Positions 18,020 through 28,900 of a DNA stretch of 64,000 nucleotides are shown one piece after another. The translations under genes and the position numbers were made by a program. How positions within the stretch are numbered: the stretch's first letter is position 1; the number at the start of each line of letters is the position of its first letter. This DNA is from Bacillota bacterium. Its GTDB lineage: Bacteria; Bacillota; Clostridia; Lachnospirales; Lachnospiraceae. The notes under the pieces are model-generated. The model searched no databases. It was not told the origin of the DNA and worked only from the letters and a program-made list of their open reading frames with translations. The stretch spans positions 1-64,000 of the forward strand of contig JAEWAK010000001.1 of the NCBI GenBank assembly GCA_023391695.1, given 5' to 3'.

Positions 18020-20896
18020 ATGGTTGCTAAAATGAAAAATGTTCAAAGATTAAAGCTTTGGGATGAACTTCCTGTAAATATGCGCCCCAAGATAAGATAT
18101 TGGCTTCCGGCTGCGGCTGTGGATGAGTCAGATCTTAGAAAAGAGATCAGAAACTTATACGAACGGGGTTTTGGAGGTGTTGAGATAATATCCTTGATAG
18201 TATCAGGTGCAGTTTCATTGTTTGAAATCGCCAAGAGTGAGGATGGCTGGGGTAGTAAGCGGTGGAATGATATCCTGGCAATTATAAATGATGAGACCAG
18301 GAAATTAGGCATGTCTATGGATATTACCAACGGACCGGGCTGGCCGATTTCCTCACCTGCCATTCGGTCTGCAGATGACCCTGCCATATTATGTGAATTG
18401 ACTTTTGGCGAGACAGCGGCGGATTCGGGAAGTCATTATATTGGAGAGATTCCCAAACGGCGCATAACGCAGGAAGAGGGGACAGCGCATTTAGTGCATG
18501 TGCTGGCTTATGAGGAAAAGAGAGAAGGCGTTTTGTCAATCGACAGTTATATAGATTTAATGCCTTTTGTGGACATAAAAGGTGATAGCTGGACTCTGGA
18601 TTATGTCTTTCCTGAAACAGAGGGAAGTACTTGGAGGATATTTGCCTTCTACCAGCAACCTGCCATCCATAAAACCAATGTTGGGCAGAACTATGTGATA
18701 GATCATTTGAGTGAAGCAGGGGCAAAATCATGCGAGCGTTATTGGGAGGAAGTTTTTTCAAAGTATAACTATGATTCCATGGAATCGTTCTTTTGTGATT
18801 CACTGGAATATAAGGTTTCATTGGATTGGACACCGGCTTTATTAGAGGAGTTTCAAAAGCATAGAGGCTATTCCTTGCTGCCGTATCTTCCTTTTATTGG
18901 ACTAAGTAATATTTATCCGCCCTGTGATTTCCCGGGATACCGGTCAGATGACCCTGATATCTCCATTATGGTTAACAATGATTATACGGAAACGCTGACT
19001 CGTTTATATTGCGAAAACCATTTATCAAACCTTGAGAAAATGGCCGCAAAATATGGTAAAACCGTTCGCTATCAGGTTGCTTATAATAAGCCGTTAGAAG
19101 TCGAGCGAAGCGGATTATATGTGTCTGTCCCTGAAAATGAAGCCTTGGGGCGGCCTTCAATCGATTTCCAGAAAACAATGGCAGCAGCGGCTCATCTGGG
19201 ACGAAAAGAAAGATACTCCTTTGAATGTGGTGCGGAATTCGGTAATAGTTATGGGCAGGATTATGAGGATCTCTTCTGGTGGGTTAAGAGGAGCCTTATG
19301 GCAGGAATGAACGCTCAGGTACTTCATGGAGCCTCTTATTCCGGTGGATATTCCGGCAAGTATTCTGAGAATGGCACGATTCCGGGAACCGGGTGGCCGG
19401 GTTTTGAAGGATTTTTAAAAACAGTGTCAAATAACTGGAACCGGACGTTATCGGTAACAGATGCCAGAGAGTGCATGGATACCATAACCCGCTTGAATAG
19501 GATCTTCAGGAAACAGGCTAAAGTCGATTGCGCCGTATTTCGGTCAAGCTATAGCAATGATGGATTAGGCAGTGAGTTTTGCCTTTATAAGGATGATGGA
19601 GTGTTATCAAATAAAGGCTATAGTTATGAATTTGTTTCAGAGTATCTATTGCAGATGGATGTATGCACAGTGCAGGACCATGTTCTTGATAAAGACGGTG
19701 TGGGCTATAAATGCCTGATCATTCCGGAAACTGAGAAAATATCAATTGGTTTTCTTAATAAAATAAAAGACCTGGCTTTATCAGGACTGCCTGTTGTATG
19801 GGTCGGAACAAAACCTGTATGCAGCAGGTATTACGGAGAATGGAATACCAAAGAAAAAGAGAATGAATGGCGAAAGTTAATGGAGCATGTCTGGGATTTA
19901 GGTGAAATTATTCATATGGATAATTTGGAGCTGGTTCCGGACAGATTGGAAGAGCTGGAAATCAGGCCGGAAGTATGGCTGGCTGGCGGGATGGATCTAA
20001 TGACGGCGGTCCGGGTGGATGAAGAATGCAGGAACCGATACTTTATCCTTTATGGATATAACCGTATCGAATATTCACCGGAGGACCCCAATCCGGATGA
20101 ATTGGCCTGCAGTGCCATTTTCAAAAAGGGGACAACCAAGGGAAGTTATATAAGGCCGGGTGCTTTGAGTCAAAGGCGGATTCAGGTAAAACTAAAAGGA
20201 AGAGGAGCTATTTATAAATGTGATCCCTGGAGCGGGAAAATCGAAGGGCAGTTATTTACTTATGAACCGGAAACCGGTTATATGACAGGCTGGGTTGATA
20301 TCCAGGAGGATGAAATGATTATTTTAGCGATGCTGTCTGCTGAAACCGAGGGTGGAGCCGGTGAAGAAAAATTGCTTTCAAAATACCCCATTCGTTTCAA
20401 CACACTGGAACTGGAATCTTTTGAACCTGATTCGATCCAGGAAGTATCTTTTTTGAGAAGCCAATTTACTGCTGATAAAACGGTCATAAACCTTAAGGAA
20501 CTTAAGCCGTGGAGGCTGCTTAATGCTGAGCTTGAGCATTTTTCAGGGAGAGGAACATACTACGGAGTTATTGATATTGATGCTGTGATAGAGGAGCTCA
20601 TTCATACTGGCCGGAAATATGTTCTGTCGCTGGGAAATGTATCGGATACTTTCACGGTATGGGTAAACGATTGTCCTGCTGATTTTCCAGATCAGGTAAT
20701 GAAACGGGTTGATATAAGCGGCTTGCTTCATAATGGACGGAACACGCTAAAAGTGGTTGTAACCTCCAATTTATATAACCGCTTGTTTTCGGAGGATATG
20801 GGAAATAAACATCCTATATTGCCCTATCTTCCCCGTGATTATGGAATTTGGGAAAGTGAGTATAAGAAAATCGAATTGCTGGTTTATCAGTATTAA
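18020..20896 (+). CDS. GH106-like glycoside hydrolase (putative alpha-L-rhamnosidase)
   Basis: The 958-residue protein resembles GH106-type enzymes: the N-terminal RYWLPAAAVDESDLRKEI and GFGGVEI motifs match the first barrel strands, a TIM-barrel continues to about residue 560 (ESFFCDSLEY; RKERYSFECGAEFGNSYG contains candidate catalytic acids), and a C-terminal jelly-roll (about 840-955) is shared by this family. GH106 members include alpha-L-rhamnosidases acting on rhamnogalacturonan. No signal peptide is present, so it acts inside the cell. The ATG at 18020 has only a weak ribosome site; ATG at 18032 is an alternative. It follows the binding-protein gene and probably belongs to the same regulon. 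Confidence 0.75.
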   Translation: MVAKMKNVQRLKLWDELPVNMRPKIRYWLPAAAVDESDLRKEIRNLYERGFGGVEIISLIVSGAVSLFEIAKSEDGWGSKRWNDILAIINDETRKLGMSMDITNGPGWPISSPAIRSADDPAILCELTFGETAADSGSHYIGEIPKRRITQEEGTAHLVHVLAYEEKREGVLSIDSYIDLMPFVDIKGDSWTLDYVFPETEGSTWRIFAFYQQPAIHKTNVGQNYVIDHLSEAGAKSCERYWEEVFSKYNYDSMESFFCDSLEYKVSLDWTPALLEEFQKHRGYSLLPYLPFIGLSNIYPPCDFPGYRSDDPDISIMVNNDYTETLTRLYCENHLSNLEKMAAKYGKTVRYQVAYNKPLEVERSGLYVSVPENEALGRPSIDFQKTMAAAAHLGRKERYSFECGAEFGNSYGQDYEDLFWWVKRSLMAGMNAQVLHGASYSGGYSGKYSENGTIPGTGWPGFEGFLKTVSNNWNRTLSVTDARECMDTITRLNRIFRKQAKVDCAVFRSSYSNDGLGSEFCLYKDDGVLSNKGYSYEFVSEYLLQMDVCTVQDHVLDKDGVGYKCLIIPETEKISIGFLNKIKDLALSGLPVVWVGTKPVCSRYYGEWNTKEKENEWRKLMEHVWDLGEIIHMDNLELVPDRLEELEIRPEVWLAGGMDLMTAVRVDEECRNRYFILYGYNRIEYSPEDPNPDELACSAIFKKGTTKGSYIRPGALSQRRIQVKLKGRGAIYKCDPWSGKIEGQLFTYEPETGYMTGWVDIQEDEMIILAMLSAETEGGAGEEKLLSKYPIRFNTLELESFEPDSIQEVSFLRSQFTADKTVINLKELKPWRLLNAELEHFSGRGTYYGVIDIDAVIEELIHTGRKYVLSLGNVSDTFTVWVNDCPADFPDQVMKRVDISGLLHNGRNTLKVVVTSNLYNRLFSEDMGNKHPILPYLPRDYGIWESEYKKIELLVYQY

Positions 20897-20908
20897 AGAA
20901 AGACTATT

Positions 20909-21112
20909 ATGACAACAGAAAAACTAAGAGAATTACTAAGAAAAATGACCTTAGATGAAAAAAACAGCTTGTGTAAATACCGGAGGAAGTGAGTTGGTTA
21001 TGGCTTCCTTTAATTCATTAATAGGGTTCCGTCTAGTGAGCCGGGAAGTTATCTGTTGTGGATTGGCAGCAGCAGTGATACAGGCTCCGGAGTAGGATTT
21101 GTATTAAAATAA
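20909..21112 (+). pseudogene. Decayed GH3 beta-glucosidase remnant
   Basis: ATG 20909 opens a 27-codon frame with LRELLRKMTLDEKNSLC, the classic N-terminus of GH3 enzymes, then stops. A second frame reads VMASFNSLIG, recalling the GH3 barrel core, and a third reads SEPGSYLLWIGSSSD through GFVLK and a stop at 21112, like the end of the GH3 fibronectin-type domain. The order is N-terminal, middle, C-terminal within 200 bp, as expected from internal deletions of an ancestral gene of over 2 kb. The N-terminal match is the firmest; the other two are tentative. Confidence 0.5.
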
Positions 21113-21146
21113 TATAAATAAAATCAAAAGTGAAGGAGCAGATATA

Positions 21147-24100
21147 ATGGTTGAAAATGACCGTTTACAGGAAATATTGGATGGAAGAGAAGGAAATTAC
21201 ATATTACCCTTTCTCTGGCTTCATGGAAAAGGGGAAGAAGTCATTCGGGAATATATGAGGAAAATAATGGATACAGGGATTCGGGCAGTTTGTTTGGAAT
21301 CCAGGCCACATCCTGAATTTGCAAGGGAGGGGTGGTGGAAGGATGTTACCGTAGTTCTTAATGAGGCGAAGGAGAGGGGGATGAAGGTATGGATATTAGA
21401 TGACTCCCATTTTCCCACCGGATTTGCCAATGGCAGAGTAAGACAGGCGGAAGACAAACTGAAACGTAAATTCCTGGTTCACCGGGAATTTGATGTGGAA
21501 GGCCCCCTTAAGGATTATCACATCCGAATCGATTTGGAAAATGGACTTGGGGAAAAAGGAAAACCATTATCAAAGCATCCTTCCAGACTGGTAGCTTGTC
21601 TGATGACAGAGCGCGGGACGGGAAAGATGTGGTCAGGTACGGCAGCTGATATCACTGAAAATTTTTCTGATGGCTGGCTGACATTTCATGTGCCGGAAGG
21701 AAAGTACCGGATAAGCGTTATAATGGAGCAGACAGGAGGAGTTGCCACTCAGGTAGACTATATTAATATGCTGGATAAAAATTCGGTGAAGCTTTTGATC
21801 GATGAGGTATATGAGTCCCACTACAGCCATTTTAAAGAGTATTTTGGCAATACATTGGCCGGATTTTTCTCTGATGAGCCGGGCTTTTATAATCTTACTG
21901 ACCGGACCGGCTTCTCCATGGATATGAAAATAGGAACCGAGATGCCTCTTCCCTGGGATGAGAAGGTAGAATTGCTTTTAGAAGAGCGGTTAGGAACGCA
22001 GATGAGATCTTATATACCTTATCTTTGGTTTGAGGGCGGAGAAGAAGCGCAGAAAATCCGGTATCACTATATGGATATTATTACGGAGCTTTACAGGGAA
22101 AATTTCTCGGACTATATTGGCAAATGGTGTGAAGAGCACGGTGTGGAATATATTGGGCACATTATTGAAGATAATAATGTCCATGCGCGCCTGGGTCCAA
22201 GCTGCGGGCATTATTTCAAAGCAATTCACGGGCAGCATATGTCAGGAATCGATGTAGTGCAGCATCAAATCATGCCGGAGATGAACGGAGCATATTATAG
22301 TTTTGTTTTGAATAAAGAGACGGATGGAGAATTTTATTATTACGGCCTGGCAAAGTTAGGAACCTCCATGGCTCATCTGGAGGAGAAGACCAAAGGCCGC
22401 GCCCTTTGCGAGCTTTATGGGGCGTATGGCTGGATGGAAGGGCTTAAGCTTATGAAATGGCTGACCGATCATATGCTGGTCAGAGGTATTAATACTTATG
22501 TTCCCCATGCTTTTTCCGATATGGAATTTCCGGATCCGGATTGCCCGCCCCATTTTTATGCAAATGGGAAAGATCCGCAATATCCTTACATGAAGTATTT
22601 ATTTCAATATCTGAATCGGGCCTGCCATCTTTTAAATGGCGGTAAAGCCGGCATTCATGCGGCTGTTTTATACCATGCGGAGCTGGAATGGATGGGTGAC
22701 TGCCTGATGTTTCATCAAATAGGAAAGGAACTGATGGAGAACCAGAAAGACTATGATGTGGTTCCCATAGAGAAGCTGCTTTCCATGAAAATAAAAGACG
22801 GGGAGCTGCACGGAGATGGAGTATCTTACCGCTGCCTGTTTGTGCCTGCGGCACAAAAATATCCGAAAGCCTTAAAAAAGTGGCTGAAAGAGGCAGAAAA
22901 GTCCGGACTTCCTGTTTATCAGGTGACAACGGAAGAATTTGAGAAAGAGGAAATCGCCGCAGCAGCAATACCTCTGGACAAAGTTGCAAAAACAGCGGAT
23001 TACCATAGGTGTAATGAGCTAGAGACATCTGAAAAAATACCGTATTTGAGATATTATCATTATATCCATGAGAAGGAAAATACAGGAATTCATATGTTTT
23101 TTAATGAGTCCACACTGCATGGGGTGGATACTAAAATCCGGTTACAGTGTGATGAAAACACCTATATTTACATTTATGACCCATATGAAAACCGTTTAAC
23201 GATAAGACCTGACTGGCAGGACGGGAAGATTGCTTTACAATTGGAGCCGTCGGAAACGCTCTATCTGATCGAGTCGAACAAAAGTTATAAGGCGGCTGTC
23301 ACAGAAAATATTGCTCTGAAAGAAGAAAAAGTTGATTTTGAATTTGAAATATCAGCAGCCCATTATCAGAACCCGGACAAAATAGAATATGTGGATACAA
23401 CAAAAACGTTAAAAGATTTCTTTCAGTGGCGTCCGGAATTTGCAGGTTATATTTATTATAAGACCAAAATAGAAAAGCAGGAAAAGCCATGTGTACTTAA
23501 TCTGGGGACAGCATATGAGGCGGCGGAAGTGTTTGTTAATGGTAAATCAGCAGGAGTTAGAATCAATACGCCTTACCGTTATGATTTAACCGGAATGCTT
23601 AAGCTGGAACAAAATGAGATTGTAATTAAAATAGCAACCAATCTTGTATATGCACAGTGTGACAGGTTTTCCAGAAACGCATTAATCTCTCCTATGGGGC
23701 TTATGGGGCCGGTTACCTTGCTGACCGGTGAGAAACAGCAGGCCTTTAACCCGTATCTTCCTTCTTATGAATATATTCCGGATGGAGAGCCTCATGTATT
23801 CGGAGACAGGGTTTATATTTATGGCAGCCATGATTCCTTTGACGGAAACTTATATTGCATGAATGATTATGTATGTTATTCGGCTACTGTTACAGATTTA
23901 ACGGCATGGAGATATGAGGGTGTTATCTACAGGAAGAATCAGGATCCCAGGAATACGGACGGAAACCATTGCCTGTGGGCACCGGATGTGGCAAAAGGGT
24001 TGGATGGAAAGTATTATCTATATTACTGCCTGGATGTACTGCCGGAGATTGGTGTTGCCGTATGTGACACTCCTGCCGGAAAATATGAATATTTAGGGTT

Positions 24101-25163
24101 GGTCCGGTATCCTGACGGAAGTATACTGGGAAGGAGAGAAGGGGATTATATTCAGTTTGATCCGGGCATTTTTATTGACAGTAACAGCAATATCTATTTG
24201 TATTCGGGAAATGCACCAAGGCGTATGGAAGACATTCAGAATACTGAGAAAAAATCCTCACAGGTTATGCGATTGAGAGCAGATATGCTTACAATAGAAG
24301 AGGGACCGGTGTCTTTGATTCCTTCCATTCAAAACAGCGCAGGAACAGGTTATGAAGGTCATGAATTTTTTGAAGCAAGTTCCGTTAGAAAGATTGGTGA
24401 ACGTTATTATTTTATATATTCGGATGTAAACAGTTCTTCTTTATGTTATGCAGTGAGTAAGTATCCGGATTCCGGATTTCAGTTCGGCGGAGTGCTGATC
24501 GACATCTGTGATAATGGGATGAAAGGCAGGAACTTTAAGGTGAATTTTCCGGGAAATACACATGGAGGAATTGAGTATATCAATGACAGGTGGTATGTAT
24601 TTTATCACCGCCAGACAAATCATACTCAATACAGCAGACAAGGATGCGCCGAAGAAATTAAGATACTGCCCGACGGTACCATACCGCAGGTGGAAATTAC
24701 CTCCTGCGGACTAAACGGCGGACCTCTGCGTGGAAAAGGTGTCTATGAAGCACGAATTGCCTGCAATTTATGGGGGAAGAAAGGTGTGGCGGTCTTACGG
24801 AAAAAGGATGCTGAAAGTGAATATCCCTATTTTACACAGGACGGACCGGACAGAGAAGATCATCCGAATCAGTACATTGCAAATATCAGGGATGGAGCAG
24901 TATGTGGATTCAAATATTTTCTCTTTTCCGGAGTAAAGGAAATAACAATATGCATTCGGGGAAATGCAGACGGAAAATTTTTGATAACAACAGAACCGTA
25001 TGGAAAAATCTGTGCTGAAGTTATTGTCAAATCAAGGAGTGATGATAATAAATTATGGAAAAAAATTATAGCAAAAGCGAATGTACCGGACGGAGTGCAT
25101 GGGCTGTTTTGGGAATATCAAGGTGAGGGCAGTTTAGAATTTCTCAATTTTGAACTTAAGTGA
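21147..25163 (+). CDS. Fusion: GH106-like glycosidase + GH43 domain
   Basis: The 1338-residue protein contains two enzymes. Residues 1 to about 862 form a GH106-related glycosidase (PFLWLHGKGEEVIREYMRK; DDSHFPTGFANGRV; FFSDEPGFYN) ending in a jelly-roll and the terminal motif GLMGPVTLLT typical of stand-alone members. From about residue 868 a complete GH43-type five-bladed propeller begins (NPYLPSYEYIPDGEPHVFGDR), with the expected acidic triad near D879, D947 (WAPD) and E1076 (FFEASSVRK). GH43 enzymes are arabinofuranosidases or xylosidases. There is no signal peptide, so it is cytoplasmic. GAAGGAG precedes the ATG. Coupling debranching and rhamnoside cleavage in one chain is an inference. 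Confidence 0.82.
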   Translation: MVENDRLQEILDGREGNYILPFLWLHGKGEEVIREYMRKIMDTGIRAVCLESRPHPEFAREGWWKDVTVVLNEAKERGMKVWILDDSHFPTGFANGRVRQAEDKLKRKFLVHREFDVEGPLKDYHIRIDLENGLGEKGKPLSKHPSRLVACLMTERGTGKMWSGTAADITENFSDGWLTFHVPEGKYRISVIMEQTGGVATQVDYINMLDKNSVKLLIDEVYESHYSHFKEYFGNTLAGFFSDEPGFYNLTDRTGFSMDMKIGTEMPLPWDEKVELLLEERLGTQMRSYIPYLWFEGGEEAQKIRYHYMDIITELYRENFSDYIGKWCEEHGVEYIGHIIEDNNVHARLGPSCGHYFKAIHGQHMSGIDVVQHQIMPEMNGAYYSFVLNKETDGEFYYYGLAKLGTSMAHLEEKTKGRALCELYGAYGWMEGLKLMKWLTDHMLVRGINTYVPHAFSDMEFPDPDCPPHFYANGKDPQYPYMKYLFQYLNRACHLLNGGKAGIHAAVLYHAELEWMGDCLMFHQIGKELMENQKDYDVVPIEKLLSMKIKDGELHGDGVSYRCLFVPAAQKYPKALKKWLKEAEKSGLPVYQVTTEEFEKEEIAAAAIPLDKVAKTADYHRCNELETSEKIPYLRYYHYIHEKENTGIHMFFNESTLHGVDTKIRLQCDENTYIYIYDPYENRLTIRPDWQDGKIALQLEPSETLYLIESNKSYKAAVTENIALKEEKVDFEFEISAAHYQNPDKIEYVDTTKTLKDFFQWRPEFAGYIYYKTKIEKQEKPCVLNLGTAYEAAEVFVNGKSAGVRINTPYRYDLTGMLKLEQNEIVIKIATNLVYAQCDRFSRNALISPMGLMGPVTLLTGEKQQAFNPYLPSYEYIPDGEPHVFGDRVYIYGSHDSFDGNLYCMNDYVCYSATVTDLTAWRYEGVIYRKNQDPRNTDGNHCLWAPDVAKGLDGKYYLYYCLDVLPEIGVAVCDTPAGKYEYLGLVRYPDGSILGRREGDYIQFDPGIFIDSNSNIYLYSGNAPRRMEDIQNTEKKSSQVMRLRADMLTIEEGPVSLIPSIQNSAGTGYEGHEFFEASSVRKIGERYYFIYSDVNSSSLCYAVSKYPDSGFQFGGVLIDICDNGMKGRNFKVNFPGNTHGGIEYINDRWYVFYHRQTNHTQYSRQGCAEEIKILPDGTIPQVEITSCGLNGGPLRGKGVYEARIACNLWGKKGVAVLRKKDAESEYPYFTQDGPDREDHPNQYIANIRDGAVCGFKYFLFSGVKEITICIRGNADGKFLITTEPYGKICAEVIVKSRSDDNKLWKKIIAKANVPDGVHGLFWEYQGEGSLEFLNFELK

Positions 25164-25938
25164 TTGTATGGCGGCCGGATTATTTTATAAATGAAGCGAT
25201 AGGAACATTTATTTGGAATCATGAGATTAATGCCTGGTTTTGCCGCTGATATTTTCAGTGTGAAAGTAATTGATTACACTCAAATTGGAACTGGTGCAGG
25301 TTCAATTCTTAATATTAACAATAAATAAATGTCTAAATTGCTTTTTGCGGGAATTCTGTAAATATAGAAAAAGGAAAATGGTTTAATAGGTAAAGAGTTA
25401 CATAAATGATAGAAAAAAGATATTTGACCATAGCAAGGCTGTTTCCGACTCTTAACAGCAGTAAGTGCACATTTGATTAACAGCGGCTTTAGGTATTGAC
25501 CTGCCCGCCTTTTTGCATTTGATAGCTCTCATATATTTGGGATGCGTGAGGTCAAGCTAAGTGGTATCTTTTTTGTATTCTCTGAGGCATAGTATTTTGA
25601 GATGACAATAATTATGACGAATTATGGTTAAGAGGGGAAAACAAGAGGGTATAACCAAACATTTATGGTTTTAGGATGGAAATCAGGACAAAAGCGTTAA
25701 TTTTGGCCTGATTTTTTTGTCGATTTTTTAACTGACAAAGGTAGTTTAGGATGATAAGGCATATATTCCCGTTTGCTAAAAGATTTAGCTGTAAGAGCAT
25801 CTTTTTCTAAGTGTAAAAAGGTGTAGTATAACTTTAGGATATAAATTTAAGTACAAAATAAGACAAAAGTATCATATGAGAATTTTGCGAAAAATGTTAA
25901 AATATTCCTAAATACAAAATTAGGAGGGAGTTACCAAT
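25164..25938. other. 775-bp intergenic region upstream of the RHS gene
   Basis: No complete gene is seen. An open stretch ending with TAA near 25328 lacks a plausible start and may be the tail of a lost gene. A terminator-like hairpin lies at 25680-25717. The last 150 bp are AT-rich and should hold the RHS promoter, but no clear -35/-10 pair stands out. AGGAGGGAG precedes the RHS start. Confidence 0.4.
25680..25717 (+). terminator. Rho-independent terminator
   Basis: AAATCAGG (25680-25687) pairs with CCTGATTT (25707-25714), with inner AAAA/TTTT pairing, followed by TTTTTT. It would insulate the RHS gene from upstream transcripts. Confidence 0.65.
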
Positions 25939-28900
25939 ATGCCGTCGAAAAATAGAAATGTTAATAGTAACAGATATAATTATGATAAAAAAAGAGTCAA
26001 TAAGTTCTTGAAAAGGCTGTTTGTCCTGTTTCTGATCACTGCGATAGTTACAGAGCCGGTTTCACGGCTATATTCAACCCTTAGCTATACGGCATATGCA
26101 GGAACCCTTTCTAACATTGATATTCTAAAAGATGGGGAAAAGATTGATACGGCTTCTGAGCAAATAAGTTCTAATGGGAGAGAGCCCGGGATATCTTCGC
26201 ATATGCAAGATTTACAGGTACCAGACCTGGATATCAGCATTTCTGGGCAGGGAACGGATGGCTCAGGAATATCAGATGAAGAATCTGTGGGTCATATTAT
26301 GCCTGAGCCTATAGATATAGTTCCATCTACTGATACAGATGAAGTTATTTCAGAAGAGGAGCCGGCCACAGAGATAATTTCTGAGGAAACAGGGGAATTA
26401 GAAGAGGAGCCGGGTTCAGAGAATACGGCAGGTGACGAGGATATATATGATGATGAAGAAAGAGATGATTCTGAAGATGCTTCAGATACTTCAGAGCCGT
26501 CCGACCAAGAGCCTTCTGATCAGGAACCGTCTGATACGATAGAAGAACCGGAAATAATAGAAGATACCGAAGCTCCCTCAATACCGGTAAATCTTGTAGC
26601 AGTGGTAACTGGTTCAGCAATCACATTAAGCTGGGAAGCTTCCAGTGATGATGTTGGTGTATTAGGATATGATGTTTATCAGGATGGTGAATGGGTTGGC
26701 TTCACCGATGAGATTACATATACCATAACAGGAATTGAGGATAATGTTACTTGCATTTATACGGTTCAAGCCAGGGACGAAGCAGGAAATGTCTCTGAGC
26801 TAAGTGAGGAAATAACCGTTTCTACAGAGATGCCTTCTATTATATTGTCTGAAGCATATGAGACAGACATATCAATATCATGGACGGAGGTAAACTGGGC
26901 AACCGGATATGAAATCTTTCATAATGGAGAAATTACCGGCGCGGGCAGTGTTACAGCTCATGTCCTCAATTTTGTACATCCAAATACCTGGTATGAAATC
27001 AAGGTCAGAGCAATCAATGACGCTTTTACCGGTAATTGGAGTGACAGCATATTAGTGCTTGCCGCACCGGACAAGGTAACAAATCTGGTGGCCGAAACGG
27101 CTGACAGTAAAACAATAAAATTAACCTGGGATGAGGTTGAGGGGGCATTAACCTATGAAATAGAAGTAAATGGAACAATAATTGCTGTCGCAGAAGGAAA
27201 TGCATACACGCATAGTAATACATCGTCCGTACAAAACAATACCTACAGGGTGCGGGCAGTCAATGGGGAGCTATTTGGTACATGGAGCGATGCTGCCATA
27301 AATGATCAGGTTACATATATTACAGGGGGAACCATTTCAAAAGATACGGTATGGAATGGCGGAACCTATATTGTCCAAGGAAGTGTAACTGTAGCAGAAG
27401 GAGTAACTCTTCAGGTAACAGAAGGGACGATTGTTAAGTTTAAATCAGCGATAAGTCTGCGTGTATCAGGGGAATTAATAGCACAGGGTCTGGGAGATAA
27501 GCCTGTTGTATTCACATCTGAATATGATGCCGAATATGGTGGAAGCGGGGTAACCGGAAGAAATGAGAAGTGGACTGGAATATATGTACAAAGTACGGGG
27601 GAATTCACTGGGGATTATGTAAGGATAAAGGATGCAGGATATAATTACAGTGCCATAGATACATATGGAGCTTTAGAGCTTAATCATTCCCTGATAAAAG
27701 ACTCATATACGGAAGGAATAAGAATAGAAACACAGAAGAGAGTGTCCATCAGGAACACGGTAATTGAGAATTCAGGAAACGATGGAGTCTATATAAGCAA
27801 AGCCGGAGGAGATGTCTTTGTTCTGGAAGGAAATACGGTAACCGGAAATACGGGGTATCCTGTATATGTCAATCTGGGAGGAATCACTTCATCTGCGGTC
27901 ATTCCGGGAATAAGTACGAGTAATACCTATGAAGGCAACCGGCGAGATCTGGTATATCTGAGCGGAGATATGGTAACGGACCTTACATTTTCGGAGAATA
28001 CCTATTTAACATCCGGTTTAAACATTCTATCGGGAAAGACGTTAACAGTAGAGCCGGGCGTAGTGCTGCTGCTTAGCAGTAGTGTACGTGTATATGGAAA
28101 ACTGGAAGCAATGGGATTGCCGGAACAACCGATCGTATTCGCCTCGTCATATGATGCCGAGTACGGAGGAAGTGGTGTAACCGGAAGAAATGAGAAGTGG
28201 ACAGGAATATATGTACAAAGTACGGGGGAATTTACAGGGGATTATGTAAGGATAAAGGATGCAGGATATAGTTACGGTGCCATAGATTCATATGGAGCTT
28301 TAGAGCTTAATCATTCCCTGATAAAAAACTCATATATAGATGGAATAAGAATAGAAACACAGAAGAGAGTGTCCGTCAGGAACACGGTAATTGAGAATTC
28401 GGGAAGCAATGGAATCTATATAAGCAAAGCCGGAGGAGATGTCTTTGTTCTGGAAGGAAATACGGTAACCGGAAATACGGGGTATCCTGTATATGTCAAT
28501 CTGGGAGGAATCACTTCATCGACAGTTATTCCGGGAATAAATACCAACAATACCTATAGCGGTAACAAAGCAGACATGATATACCTTAGTGGGCAGTTAG
28601 CGGCAGATATTATCCTGTCAAGGAATACTTATCTAACTAATAGCATAACCATTCCGTCAGGAAAAAACCTTGCTATCCAACCGGGAGCAACCCTGCTTTA
28701 CCTCGGAAGCAGCTACGTCACCATATCCGGCAGGCTGGTAATTCAAGGCTCGGAATCTAACCCTGTAAGCATGACCTCAACCTATGATCCGGACTATGGC
28801 TGGACAGGGGTAACTACATCCTCCCATTATTGGGGCGGGCTCAGGGTGCAGTCAACCGGAGTAATGGAAGCATATCATCTGAATCTAAAATATGCAACAA

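Noticed and set aside
27526..28557. Possible CRISPR or VNTR array
   Set aside because: The repeat unit is 627 bp, in frame and protein coding; there is no spacer-repeat structure.
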